From positions 1 through 37,810 of the forward strand of contig JAZTZO010000042.1 in the NCBI GenBank assembly GCA_045637505.1: a stretch of 37,810 nucleotides of DNA, in the 5' to 3' direction. This document shows positions 14,598 to 22,906 of the stretch, in pieces. The stretch comes from RGIG4079 sp045637505. GTDB taxonomy: Bacteria > Bacteroidota > Bacteroidia > Bacteroidales > Muribaculaceae. The notes beneath the pieces are model-generated. The model was not told the DNA's origin and did not search any database. It saw only the letters and a program-made list of their open reading frames with translations. Position 1 is the first letter of the stretch; each line of letters begins with the position of its first letter. Both the position numbers and the translations under genes were made by a program.

Positions 14598-15443
14598 GTG
14601 AGAAGATTTAAACCGTTTTCATTAAACATCAAAGGCCAGTTGGTGGAGGTTACGCGTCCTCATGTGATGGGGATTCTTAACATCACGCCCGATTCGTTTT
14701 ATGATGGTTCACGCTCGTTTTATGCCGAGATAATTTCTCATCGCATTGACACAATGCTCAACGAGGGGGTAGATATTATAGATATCGGTGCTTATTCTTC
14801 TCGACCAGGGGCAAACGAAGTATCTCCTCAAGAGGAGATGCAACGCCTTGAAATGGGAATGGATATATTGCGAATGAAAAATGTTTCGTGCCCCATTTCG
14901 GTTGACACTTTTCGTGCCGAGGTGGCTAAATATGCAGTTGAGACTCTTGGAGCCGATATCATCAACGATATATCGGCCGGATTGCTCGATGACGAAATGA
15001 TTGCGACTATCGCTCAACTCAAGGTACCATACATAGCAATGCACATGCGTGGCACACCACTAACGATGAACGATTGTTGCAACTATAACAATATTGCTGC
15101 CGATGTCATAGGCGAATTATCAAAACAAATAAACAAGCTCACATTGGCAGGTGTTAATGACATAATCATCGACCCTGGATTTGGCTTTGCTAAATCGCTT
15201 GAACAAAATTATGAATTGCTTCGCGATCTTGAATTGCTGCACGAATTGGGTTATCCATTGCTTGTGGGAGTTTCGCGCAAGTCAATGATATACAAAGCGC
15301 TCGACACAACTGCCAACGATGCGCTCAATGGCACAACTGTAGTCAATACAATTGCTCTACAAGCTGGCGCTGCAATTTTGAGAGTTCACGATGTAAAAGA
15401 GGCTCATGAAGCAATAAAAATATCAACTTTGATTAACAACTAA
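14598..15443 (+). CDS. folP: Dihydropteroate synthase
   Basis: Joins p-aminobenzoate to 7,8-dihydropterin pyrophosphate in folate synthesis and is the sulfonamide target. The 281-residue TIM-barrel protein has the two DHPS signatures: VMGILNITPDSFYDGSRSF (about residues 23-41) and the following GVDIIDIGAYSSRPGA, plus INDISAG, IAMHMRG, DIIIDPGFGFAKS and LVGVSRKSMI. The start is a GTG, with no earlier in-frame start downstream of the promoter. It is followed by cdaA after only 10 nt, so the two form an operon, an arrangement I recall from other Bacteroidetes. Confidence 0.97.
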   Translation: MRRFKPFSLNIKGQLVEVTRPHVMGILNITPDSFYDGSRSFYAEIISHRIDTMLNEGVDIIDIGAYSSRPGANEVSPQEEMQRLEMGMDILRMKNVSCPISVDTFRAEVAKYAVETLGADIINDISAGLLDDEMIATIAQLKVPYIAMHMRGTPLTMNDCCNYNNIAADVIGELSKQINKLTLAGVNDIIIDPGFGFAKSLEQNYELLRDLELLHELGYPLLVGVSRKSMIYKALDTTANDALNGTTVVNTIALQAGAAILRVHDVKEAHEAIKISTLINN

Positions 15444-15453
15444 ATACTACGAT

Positions 15454-16233
15454 ATGGAATTTTTTGGCATAAAAGATGCTTTTGATATATTACTCGTAGC
15501 GTTAATGCTCTTCTATCTCTATCGCCTCATGAAAGAATCGGGCGCGATAAATATTTTCTACGGTGTAATGGCATTTATCGCAGTATGGGCTGTTGCCTCG
15601 CTTATGCTCGAAATGAAACTCACAGGAACTATCCTCGACAAGTTTATGAATATAGGCTTGCTCGTTCTTGTAATTCTATTCCAAGATCAACTTAAACGAT
15701 TTTTGGTCGATTTAGGTTCTCAAAAGCGTTGGCGATTTCTACGCAATCTATTCTCGCACAAGGCTGCTACTGTTGACAGCGAAACACACCAATGGATTAT
15801 GTCGATAGTGCGTTCATGCATGAACTTGTCAAAAAGCAAAACTGGGGCACTCATTGTTGTGCAACAAAATCTACCTCTCGAGAATTATGAAAATACTGGC
15901 GACAAAATCGACGCCACTATCAACTCTCGTTTAATTGAAAATATTTTCTTCAAGAACTCTCCACTACACGATGGCGCAATGATTGTGGCCAATGGTCGCA
16001 TTAAGGCTGCTGGATGTATTCTCCCCGTAAGCCACGACACTTCAATACCTCGTTCGCTTGGGCTTCGCCACCGTTCGGCTTTAGGCATCTCTCAAGCCAC
16101 CGATGCCATTGCTATCGTTGTATCGGAAGAGACTGGTACAATATCTATTGCTTACAAAGGCGAATTGAGAATGAGGTTATCTAACACCGACCTTGAACAA
16201 CGCCTCAACCAACTAATCCAAGACGCTATTTAA
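15454..16233 (+). CDS. cdaA: Diadenylate cyclase CdaA
   Basis: Makes the second messenger c-di-AMP from two ATP. The 259-residue protein has three N-terminal membrane helices (within about residues 8-80) and a cytoplasmic DAC (DisA_N) domain. Both catalytic motifs are intact: DGA at 173-175 (SPLHDGAMIV) and RHR at 205-207 (LGLRHRSALGIS). The length and layout match CdaA rather than DisA or CdaS. In Bacteroidetes c-di-AMP is linked to cell-wall and osmotic control, though no receptor is evident in this window. It lies 10 nt after folP and ends at a strong terminator shared with convergent typA. Confidence 0.96.
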   Translation: MEFFGIKDAFDILLVALMLFYLYRLMKESGAINIFYGVMAFIAVWAVASLMLEMKLTGTILDKFMNIGLLVLVILFQDQLKRFLVDLGSQKRWRFLRNLFSHKAATVDSETHQWIMSIVRSCMNLSKSKTGALIVVQQNLPLENYENTGDKIDATINSRLIENIFFKNSPLHDGAMIVANGRIKAAGCILPVSHDTSIPRSLGLRHRSALGISQATDAIAIVVSEETGTISIAYKGELRMRLSNTDLEQRLNQLIQDAI

Positions 16234-16250
16234 TCCCTCATATAGATACA

Positions 16251-16292
16251 ACGCGAGCATTGATTAGGGTCAATGCTCGCGTTTCTTTTATA
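16251..16292. terminator. Bidirectional terminator between cdaA and typA
   Basis: Perfect 13-bp stem (16251-16263 with 16270-16282), 6-nt loop and a T-rich tail on the plus strand. The typA stop lies 20 nt beyond, so it probably serves both genes. Confidence 0.88.
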
Positions 16293-16302
16293 TCTTAATC
16301 GA

Positions 16303-18102
16303 TTATGCTTTATTGGCACGCTTACGCTCTATCTCATCAAGAATGATTTTGCGCAAACGAATGTGATGAGGAGTTACCTCAACATATTCATCTTCCTTAA
16401 TATATTCAAGAGCCTCTTCAAGGCTGAACACTATAGGAGGAATGATGCGTGCTTTGTCATCGGCTCCCGATGCACGCATATTGGTTAATTTCTTCGACTT
16501 GGTTACATTTACCACGATGTCATTATCCTTTGCGTTCTCACCCACTACCTGTCCGGCATAAACCTCCTCTTGTGGGAAGATGAAGAATTTACCACGATCT
16601 TGCAACTTGTCGATTGCATATGCATATGCCGTACCGGCTTCCATTGCGATGAGCGAACCATTGGTGCGACGCTCAATATCCCCCTTCCATGGTTGATATT
16701 CGTGGAAACGGTGTGCCATAATAGCCTCACCAGCCGATGCTGTCAACACATTGTTACGCAACCCTATGATGCCTCGTGATGGGATGAAGAATTCCATGTG
16801 CACACGGTCGTTTTGCGCAGTCATCGACACCATTTCACCCTTACGACGAGTTACCATATCAATGATTTTGCTCGAATATTCTTCGGTCACATTGATTGTG
16901 AGCAACTCAACAGGCTCACATTTCATGCCATCAATCTCTTTGATGATTACTTGTGGCTGTCCCACTTGCAATTCATATCCTTCGCGACGCATTGTTTCAA
17001 TCAACACCGAGAGGTGAAGTACACCACGGCCAAAGACAGTCCACACATCTTCGTGGTCGGCTTTTGACACGCGTAATGCAAGGTTGCGGTCGAGTTCTTT
17101 TTCCAATCGGTCGGCGATGTGACGCGATGTCACAAACTTACCATCTTCGCCAAAGAACGGACTATCGTTGATTGTGAAAGTCATCGACATTGTAGGCTCG
17201 TCAATGGCAATGCGAGGAAGTGGTTCGGGGTTGTTAAAGTCGGCCACAGTATCGCCAATTTCAAACCCTTCAATACCCACAAGAGCACAAATATCACCAC
17301 TCTTAACCGATTGCACCTTCTTGCGGCCCATCCCCTCAAATGTGTGAAGTTCTTTGATGCGTTGGCGCACCACCGAGCCATCTTTCTTGCAAAGTGCAAT
17401 ATCCATGCCTTCGCGTATTTCGCCACGATGCACACGACCAATGGCAATACGACCCACATAACTTGAATAGTCGAGCGATGTGATAAGCATTTGAGCATCG
17501 CCCTCTATAACTTCGGGTTCGGGGATATACTCAATAATAGCATCAAGGAGAGGAAGGATATTGTCGGTAGGTTTACTCCAATCGGTGCTCATCCAACCTT
17601 GTTTGGCCGAGCCATAGATTGTTGGGAAGTCGAGCTGTTCTTCGGTAGCATCGAGGTTAAACATGAGGTCAAACACCATCTCTTGCACCTCATCGGGGCG
17701 ACAATTTGGTTTATCAACCTTATTAACCACCACCACAGGCTTCAAACCCATTTGGATAGCCTTTTGAAGCACGAAACGAGTTTGAGGCATAGGACCTTCA
17801 AAAGCATCAACAAGAAGCAGACAGCCATCGGCCATATTCAACACTCGTTCCACCTCGCCACCAAAGTCGGCGTGCCCTGGAGTATCAATAATATTTATCT
17901 TATAACCCTTGTAGTCGATTGACACATTTTTAGAAAGGATTGTAATCCCTCGTTCACGCTCAAGGTCATTATTATCAAGAATAAGTTCACCTGCAGTTTG
18001 ATTTTCGCGGAACAGGTTACCCGCATGCAACATCTTGTCCACCACAGTAGTTTTCCCGTGGTCAACATGCGCAATAATAGCAATATTTCTAATCTTCTGC
18101 AT
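16303..18102 (-). CDS. typA: Translational GTPase TypA/BipA
   Basis: A 599-residue ribosome-associated GTPase related to EF-G and LepA, acting in stress growth and large-subunit assembly. GTPase motifs: G1 HVDHGKTT at residues 12-19, the switch region RERGITI, DTPGHADFGGEVERV (G3) and NKVDKPN (G4). Then come the beta-barrel domain (IGRVHRGEIREGM) and the family-specific C-terminal region with MTAQNDRVHMEFFIPSRGIIGLRN and TNMRASGADD. Length is standard (about 600). It stands alone on the minus strand with its own promoter at 18134-18141. Confidence 0.97.
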   Translation of the reverse strand: MQKIRNIAIIAHVDHGKTTVVDKMLHAGNLFRENQTAGELILDNNDLERERGITILSKNVSIDYKGYKINIIDTPGHADFGGEVERVLNMADGCLLLVDAFEGPMPQTRFVLQKAIQMGLKPVVVVNKVDKPNCRPDEVQEMVFDLMFNLDATEEQLDFPTIYGSAKQGWMSTDWSKPTDNILPLLDAIIEYIPEPEVIEGDAQMLITSLDYSSYVGRIAIGRVHRGEIREGMDIALCKKDGSVVRQRIKELHTFEGMGRKKVQSVKSGDICALVGIEGFEIGDTVADFNNPEPLPRIAIDEPTMSMTFTINDSPFFGEDGKFVTSRHIADRLEKELDRNLALRVSKADHEDVWTVFGRGVLHLSVLIETMRREGYELQVGQPQVIIKEIDGMKCEPVELLTINVTEEYSSKIIDMVTRRKGEMVSMTAQNDRVHMEFFIPSRGIIGLRNNVLTASAGEAIMAHRFHEYQPWKGDIERRTNGSLIAMEAGTAYAYAIDKLQDRGKFFIFPQEEVYAGQVVGENAKDNDIVVNVTKSKKLTNMRASGADDKARIIPPIVFSLEEALEYIKEDEYVEVTPHHIRLRKIILDEIERKRANKA

Positions 18103-18133
18103 AACCCTACGGTTAAAAATTCATTTCAAACTA

Positions 18134-18141
18134 CAAAGTTA
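18134..18141 (-). promoter_or_regulatory. -7 element for typA
   Basis: TAACTTTG on the minus strand, 31 nt upstream of the typA ATG. Confidence 0.6.
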
Positions 18142-18348
18142 CACAAATCTCCCCACAACTCCCCTATTTATCTCAAAGAAAGTTGTAAAGAATGTTTCAA
18201 TAAGGTGGATTTCACTTTTTGAAATGCTAAAAAAATTCCACAATATTGACTGATAGAGCTATATGCGATAAATTTCGGCATTTAGCACTTGATCTTCTTA
18301 ATGAGCATCGAGAGTTCTTAATAAATGTGTAAAATCACTTGTTTTTAG

Positions 18349-18399
18349 TTAAATTATTTAGAATCATTCCAAATAATTTAAACTATTTATATATATTTG
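18349..18399 (+). promoter_or_regulatory. Inverted repeat and -7 element upstream of the PepSY-like gene
   Basis: Arms TTAAATTATTT (18349-18359) and AAATAATTTAA (18371-18381) are perfectly complementary across an 11-nt spacer. The -7 element TATATTTG (18392-18399) follows 10 nt later, so the repeat covers the -33 region. This looks like an operator for a dimeric regulator, though AT-rich chance pairing is possible. Confidence 0.45.
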
Positions 18400-18449
18400 T
18401 GTCAATAAAGATGTAATTAAAATTTTATTAACCACTAACTATATTTAAT

Positions 18450-18884
18450 ATGAAACTTTTTTCGAAATTTTTATTAACATTGGCTCTTGTTGCTGGTGTG
18501 GGTTTTGTGGCTTTGGCCGATAAGTATATCTCGTCAAATGATCTTCCTAACGCGGCTAAAACATTCATCAACAAGAATTATAATGGTGTAAATATTTATC
18601 ATTGTGAGCTTGATGATGGCCAATATGATGTTGACCTCAGCAATGGAGTAGATCTTAAGTTTAACAAAAAAGGAAAACTTCTCCAAATCGCGGCTGATCG
18701 TGGCGTGCTTTCACAAGCTGTTCTTAAGGCTATCCTTCCTGCTAAAGCCATGCAACATCTCAATAGCAAAGGTCTCTCTGACCGCGTCGATGAAGTTGAA
18801 TTCCGTCGTAACTCTATCGTGGTTGACATCGACAACTATGATGATTTTGAAATCCGTTTCCGTCTCGACGGCACTGTGAAATAA
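18450..18884 (+). CDS. Periplasmic PepSY-like protein
   Basis: A 144-residue exported protein with a signal peptide of about 23 residues ending in VALA. The mature part has two repeats of the PepSY-like (DUF2874, 'beta-lactamase inhibitor-like') fold: ISSNDLPNAAKTFINKNYNGVNIYHCELDDGQYDVDLSNGV, where a helix precedes a beta-hairpin, then a second helix VLKAILPAKAMQHLNSKG leading into VDEVEFRRNSIVVDIDNYDDFEIRFRLDG. Such proteins are common in Bacteroidetes and often follow two-component or envelope-stress genes, but their function is unknown. It is a single-gene unit with a possible operator upstream and a terminator downstream. Confidence 0.88.
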   Translation: MKLFSKFLLTLALVAGVGFVALADKYISSNDLPNAAKTFINKNYNGVNIYHCELDDGQYDVDLSNGVDLKFNKKGKLLQIAADRGVLSQAVLKAILPAKAMQHLNSKGLSDRVDEVEFRRNSIVVDIDNYDDFEIRFRLDGTVK

Positions 18885-18924
18885 TTCACAATTAATAATT
18901 TAAAATCAAAATTACCTATATAAC

Positions 18925-18964
18925 AAAGGTGCATCACTCTAAAGCGATGCACCTTTATTTTTAT
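18925..18964 (+). terminator. Terminator of the PepSY-like gene
   Basis: Perfect 11-bp stem (18925-18935 with 18946-18956), 10-nt loop and the tail ATTTTTATAC. Confidence 0.88.
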
Positions 18965-19004
18965 ACTCAAACAACGCGAATTGCTTCTAATTGTGCATTA
19001 TGAA

Positions 19005-19592
19005 TTAACTTTTGTCGCCGTATTCTTCGAGATAGGCTTCGCAAGCCATCACAAGTTCGTCGTACCATTCTTGGCCAAATCGGCGAGTCAATGGTTCTTT
19101 GAGGAATTGATATAGGCGCACTCCATTTTTGCGACCGAGGAGTTCGGCACATTTACATATTTTCCAACGATGATAGTTCACTGCCGTAAACGAGGGATAT
19201 TCTTTCAAGCGCACAGGATAGAGGTGACACGATGATGGTTTGTAGAAGTCAATCTTTCCGGCACGATAGGCCTTTTCGATGGCACATTGGCACATCCCTC
19301 CTGGAGCGTAGCAGGTAAACACGCAGTTTTTTCCGTCAACGATTGAGGTTACCAAGTCGCCTTCTTCATCGACATACCCCACTCCATTGGCTTCAATCTC
19401 GGCTTGTGCTTGGGGCAAAAGATCGTCCCAAATTATGGGTAGTATCTCTTTAATTTTTTCTTGCTCCTCTTGGGTGATAGGAGCTCCGGCATCGCCTTCG
19501 ATACAACATTCGCCAAGACAAGTGTCAAGGTCGCAACAAAAGAATTGCTCGGCTAAATCGAGCGATACAAGGGTATCTTTGATTTGTAACAT
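19005..19592 (-). CDS. DUF3109 family cysteine-rich protein
   Basis: A 195-residue cytoplasmic protein with a conserved set of cysteines: FCCDLDTCLGECCIEGDAGAP near the N-terminus, CVFTCYAPGGMCQCAIEKAY in the middle, SSCHLYPVR, and WKICKC. The pattern suggests a metal or iron-sulfur site, as in the related YkgJ-type zinc/iron-chelating families; the function of DUF3109 is unknown. The start at 19592 (MLQIKDTLVSLDL) matches the family N-terminus; the ATG at 19616 would add eight untypical residues. It is the last gene of the ung operon, 36 nt after the DUF5103 gene. Confidence 0.9.
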   Translation of the reverse strand: MLQIKDTLVSLDLAEQFFCCDLDTCLGECCIEGDAGAPITQEEQEKIKEILPIIWDDLLPQAQAEIEANGVGYVDEEGDLVTSIVDGKNCVFTCYAPGGMCQCAIEKAYRAGKIDFYKPSSCHLYPVRLKEYPSFTAVNYHRWKICKCAELLGRKNGVRLYQFLKEPLTRRFGQEWYDELVMACEAYLEEYGDKS

Positions 19593-19628
19593 TATAGTTT
19601 CTTCTTTAGTTTCCAACTTGTTAATGAT

Positions 19629-20897
19629 TTATTTGCCCGAAAAAATTAACCCAACGCCCACCAATCGGTCGTAGCGTTCTCCCGGACGATGATAATATAC
19701 TTTAATGAGATATTCGTTTACTGTTTCATAAAAATCACCCTCAATGGGGGTAGTCATTCCCACCGACTTGCCGTGGGGGACAATGAGATATTGATAATTA
19801 TATGCACCTTGTTTTAGTAGCAAAGTTTTCTCATATAGCGAGGTTTCTCGATTATACTCCATGCGTGAGCCCTCATCAAATCGGCGATGCGTAAAATCGC
19901 CCTCGAGGAATATACCACAATCAAACTGTTCGGGTAAATTCAATGAAAAATGTGTCATTACATAGTCGGCCTCAAGGTCGCTTTGAGTGGAATTATACTC
20001 GCGAATTGTGAATCGGCCAAACTGTGTTTGATCATAAAGATATTGCCCTGCGGAGCGTAGCTTGTCGGGGTCTAAAATCATATGATAATATGGCTCACGA
20101 TATGCGATTTCGGCAACACGCATTCCTGGATAAGTCACCGACACGGTTTCCATGCGTCGATATTCATTTCCAGCCTTGAATATAAGAGGCGTAAGGTGCT
20201 CGTAATATGCTTTATTTAACGACACTCGCAATGGTTTTCCCACAACTATCTCATTATCAACGCGTGAATTTTGCGACACCACGATTTTAAGGTCGTTATA
20301 CATATCTTGCACATTGAGTTTTGACGCATCAACTTCAAAGGATAGTTGCTGATGTGAGCCATTGTAATCAACATCGGTGCGCGACGTAACACGCGCTGCT
20401 ACCATCGCTTTTGCCTCACTCACCATGAATCGTGCTTGCAACAAAGGCTCGTCGGGATTATCTTCGACAAACACTCTTAAAAGATAGTTTCCCGAGGCTA
20501 TAAATCGCACTTCATCATTGGGCAATGCTATTGAATAATGCACATAGTGCACCTTTGTGAGTTGCGAATATTCATAGTCATTGACATATCCAAGGTTGAA
20601 TCCGTCAACAAACTCCGAATCGACCAATCCCGAAGGTTGCCAATTGGCATTGCAATGCACCAGTGAATAACGAAGATAACTATGTTCCTCGGTCAATTCA
20701 TCAAACGATATTATCACCCTATCATCAGAGCCAAGAGTTATTACTGGCGGAGCATAATCATTCCCCTCCACCTTCACCTGCAAGGTCTTGAAGCGAGCAT
20801 CAAAAATACCATTCATCGTGTCATCAACATCGGCTGCAAAACTCGACATTGACAACAACAAGATATTCACTAATATGGTGCAAAATCGCTGTTTCAT
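19629..20897 (-). CDS. DUF5103 protein, T9SS plug-like
   Basis: A 422-residue exported, strand-rich protein with a signal peptide of about 21 residues (ending SSFAAD). It matches DUF5103: FKTLQVKVEGNDYAPPVITLGSDDRVIISFDEL, LVHCNANWQPSGL, GNYLLRVFVEDNPDEPLLQARFMV, and a C-terminal part with the tyrosine-rich KQGAYNYQYLIVP. In the type IX secretion translocon structure from Flavobacterium, a DUF5103 protein closes the periplasmic side of the SprA channel and is called the plug; this one is a candidate for that role. It lies between a C_GCAxxG_C_C protein gene (8-nt gap) and DUF3109, away from other T9SS genes in the window. Confidence 0.87.
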   Translation of the reverse strand: MKQRFCTILVNILLLSMSSFAADVDDTMNGIFDARFKTLQVKVEGNDYAPPVITLGSDDRVIISFDELTEEHSYLRYSLVHCNANWQPSGLVDSEFVDGFNLGYVNDYEYSQLTKVHYVHYSIALPNDEVRFIASGNYLLRVFVEDNPDEPLLQARFMVSEAKAMVAARVTSRTDVDYNGSHQQLSFEVDASKLNVQDMYNDLKIVVSQNSRVDNEIVVGKPLRVSLNKAYYEHLTPLIFKAGNEYRRMETVSVTYPGMRVAEIAYREPYYHMILDPDKLRSAGQYLYDQTQFGRFTIREYNSTQSDLEADYVMTHFSLNLPEQFDCGIFLEGDFTHRRFDEGSRMEYNRETSLYEKTLLLKQGAYNYQYLIVPHGKSVGMTTPIEGDFYETVNEYLIKVYYHRPGERYDRLVGVGLIFSGK

Positions 20898-20905
20898 ATA
20901 TCTAT

Positions 20906-21298
20906 TTAACGTAATCGCGCATCAATAATTGTGATAGCATCTTCAATGAGTTCAATACAAGGCTTGCGTCCTGGTTTCAACAAATCGCCACACACCACCG
21001 AACCATTCAGTGCTTTATATTCATCGGCAGCAGCCTTTACCTCGGCATAGAGCATAGGTTTGTCGGACGGATGAGAGTATTTCACAAGCCCTTCGAGCAT
21101 CACCATGCCCGACACTGCACCACACACCTGACGCATGCCTCCCATTCCTCCGCCAAAACCGGCCGAGGCTCGAGCGGCGACATCTTGGCTCAACCCATGA
21201 ATGTCGTCAAAGACCATCACCACGCATTGTGAACAGTTGTAACCTTGTCGATGCAACTCGCGTGCACGTTCTTTTCTTTGTTCGAGAGTATATTTCAT
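20906..21298 (-). CDS. C_GCAxxG_C_C family probable redox protein
   Basis: A 130-residue protein with the cysteine arrangement of the C_GCAxxG_C_C family: CSQCVVMVF near residue 22, FGGGMGGMRQVCGAVSGMVMLEG near residue 55, and two C-terminal cysteines (VVCGDLL and KPCIELIEDA). The family is thought to be redox active or metal binding, but its function is not established. The start at 21298 was chosen because it lies 16 nt after ung; an earlier frame start at 21358 would overlap ung and add a non-family N-terminus. Part of the ung - this gene - DUF5103 - DUF3109 operon. Confidence 0.87.
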   Translation of the reverse strand: MKYTLEQRKERARELHRQGYNCSQCVVMVFDDIHGLSQDVAARASAGFGGGMGGMRQVCGAVSGMVMLEGLVKYSHPSDKPMLYAEVKAAADEYKALNGSVVCGDLLKPGRKPCIELIEDAITIIDARLR

Positions 21299-21314
21299 AT
21301 CAGAATAGTTTTTC

Positions 21315-21977
21315 TTACCAATCAATCTCGCTCTTTCCTTGTGAGCGAAGATATTCATTTGCCTTTGAAAAATGTTTATTACCTAAAAATCCACGATAGG
21401 CCGACAAGGGCGAAGGGTGTGGCGAGGTCAATACCAAGTGGCGATTGCGGTCAATAAACGCACCTTTTTTAATTGCATACGAGCCCCACAACATAAATAC
21501 CACACCATTTCTATCTTGCGCTAATCGCATAATAACCTCATCGGTAAACTGTTCCCAACCACGATTTTGGTGCGAGCCAGCCTTATGAGCTTCAACGGTC
21601 AATGTGGCATTGAGCAACAACACCCCTTGACTCGCCCAACGACTTAAATCGCCATTTTCGGGGATAGGTTTACCTAAATCATCGCGAATTTCCTTAAAAA
21701 TATTCACCAATGATGGAGGCATAGGCACCCCAGGATTTACCGAAAAGCATAATCCGTTTGCTTGATTAACATCGTGATATGGATCTTGTCCTAATATCAC
21801 CACCTTTACATCATCAAATGGGCATGCATCGAATGCTGCAAAAATCTTGCTTCCGGGAGGGAAAATCGTTTTAGTGCGATACTCCTCACGCACAAAATTT
21901 GTGAGATTTACAAAATAGTCTTTTTCCCATTCTCCCTTTAGGCGTTCCTGCCACGATGGTTCTATTTTTACATTCAT
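21315..21977 (-). CDS. ung: Uracil-DNA glycosylase
   Basis: Removes uracil from DNA to start base excision repair. The 220-residue family-1 enzyme shows VVILGQDPYHDVNQANGLCFSV, containing the catalytic aspartate of the water-activating loop (GQDPYH), then LLLNATLTV and the leucine-intercalation loop SPHPSPLSAYRGF with the catalytic histidine. Length is standard. It is the first gene of a four-gene minus-strand operon, and its -7 element at 22013-22020 interlocks with the promoter of the divergent tRNA-Arg gene. Confidence 0.98.
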   Translation of the reverse strand: MNVKIEPSWQERLKGEWEKDYFVNLTNFVREEYRTKTIFPPGSKIFAAFDACPFDDVKVVILGQDPYHDVNQANGLCFSVNPGVPMPPSLVNIFKEIRDDLGKPIPENGDLSRWASQGVLLLNATLTVEAHKAGSHQNRGWEQFTDEVIMRLAQDRNGVVFMLWGSYAIKKGAFIDRNRHLVLTSPHPSPLSAYRGFLGNKHFSKANEYLRSQGKSEIDW

Positions 21978-22008
21978 TATTGTGATAATTCGTTGGTTGT
22001 TATTCTTA

Positions 22009-22040
22009 TTTGCAAAACTACAAAAAAACCACTACTTTTG
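22009..22040 (+). promoter_or_regulatory. Promoter of tRNA-Arg
   Basis: TTTG (22009-22012), 20 nt, then an exact TACTTTTG (22033-22040), 27 nt upstream of the mature tRNA 5' end. A textbook Bacteroidetes promoter. Confidence 0.75.
22013..22020 (-). promoter_or_regulatory. -7 element for ung
   Basis: TAGTTTTG on the minus strand, lying between the -33 and -7 elements of the tRNA-Arg promoter. The two promoters should compete for the polymerase. Confidence 0.5.
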
Positions 22041-22067
22041 CACACAAAATTGAAAGAATAATCACTT

Positions 22068-22139
22068 GTCCCCGTAGTTCAATGGATAGAATATTGGATT
22101 CCGGTTCCAACGATTGGGGTTCGACTCCCCACGGGGATA
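22068..22139 (+). tRNA. tRNA-Arg (anticodon CCG)
   Basis: A full cloverleaf of 72 nt. The acceptor stem pairs 22068-22074 with 22132-22138 (the first pair is G-U), with discriminator base A at 22139. The anticodon stem TTGGA/TCCAA encloses the loop TTCCGGT, giving anticodon CCG, which reads CGG arginine codons. The T arm has the TTCGACT loop between TGGGG and CCCCA. CCA is not encoded. A promoter precedes it and a terminator follows 14 nt later. Confidence 0.95.
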
Positions 22140-22153
22140 CTCCCATACAAAAT

Positions 22154-22182
22154 AAAAGCGAGGCATTGACCTCGCTTTTTCA
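22154..22182 (+). terminator. Terminator of tRNA-Arg
   Basis: Perfect 10-bp stem AAAAGCGAGG (22154-22163) with CCTCGCTTTT (22170-22179), a 6-nt loop and a T tract. It can also work on the minus strand for the downstream beta-barrel gene. Confidence 0.88.
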
Positions 22183-22201
22183 TATCTATACTTCCTTCTT
22201 A

Positions 22202-22885
22202 TTATTTCAATCGATAATAGTACCCAAGCGTTACCAATATTGAAGAGTGGCGCGAGGCGTCGAAAATATCTTTTTTGGCAGCTGGGAAAATATTTCCAAG
22301 GCCAAAGTAATATCGTCCTTCAAGTGCTAACGAGTGGTTTCGATTAAGTTTCACTTCCATACCTACACCCCCAGTGATACCATAGTCAAATTTATTTTTT
22401 ATAACCATCCCCATTTGGTCGGTCATACGATATTTCAATGGAAATCCAGGCACCGAGGTCACATTATTATAATCGAAATTTGAGGTTATATTATCCCCTA
22501 TCAAATAACTAATTTCAGGACCGAGGTTTATCATACATTTAACTCGCTGGCTACCGAAGAATATGTGAGTCATAAGTGGCAACTGCAAGTAGGATAAGGT
22601 GCGCTTATACTCAAATGGTTCACCATCTTCAAAGGATTCTTGCCATCCACGCTGTGCAAAATTCAATTCGACAAGCAACCCCACATGACGCTCCTCGGCA
22701 TAGCGAAATGAAACACCTCCAGTATATCCCAATGTCATTGATTGCTCAACGCCAGGAGAGAATGACATTGACGAGAAAGTAGTACCCCCCTTTGCTCCTA
22801 TGTGAATATGTGGCTTATATAATTTTTGGGCGTTGACCACCATCGCAGCCATAACAAAAACTATGAGCAACACACTCTTTTTCAT
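22202..22885 (-). CDS. PorT-like outer-membrane beta-barrel protein
   Basis: A 227-residue outer-membrane protein with a signal peptide (about residues 1-19, ending in VNA). The remainder alternates short amphipathic strands typical of the OMP_b-brl_2/PorT family: HIGAKGGTTFSSMSF, LGYTGGVSFRY, VGLLVELNFAQRGW, LSYLQLPLMTHIFF, and the final strand SILVTLGYYYRLK ending in an aromatic-rich segment. True PorT is a T9SS component, but the wider family has many members of unknown role, and this sequence cannot separate them. It starts 21 nt after the LysM protein gene and is probably in its operon. Confidence 0.85.
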   Translation of the reverse strand: MKKSVLLIVFVMAAMVVNAQKLYKPHIHIGAKGGTTFSSMSFSPGVEQSMTLGYTGGVSFRYAEERHVGLLVELNFAQRGWQESFEDGEPFEYKRTLSYLQLPLMTHIFFGSQRVKCMINLGPEISYLIGDNITSNFDYNNVTSVPGFPLKYRMTDQMGMVIKNKFDYGITGGVGMEVKLNRNHSLALEGRYYFGLGNIFPAAKKDIFDASRHSSILVTLGYYYRLK

Positions 22886-22906
22886 ACCGATATGATTTTT
22901 TATATA

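Larger units (their letters stand above)
18103..18449. other. Divergent intergenic region between typA and the PepSY-like gene
   Basis: No coding frame is convincing. The left part holds the typA promoter (18134-18141, minus strand). The right part holds an 11-bp inverted repeat (18349-18359 and 18371-18381) and the -7 element of the PepSY-like gene. The middle, about 18180-18340, shows no recognised element. Confidence 0.6.
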
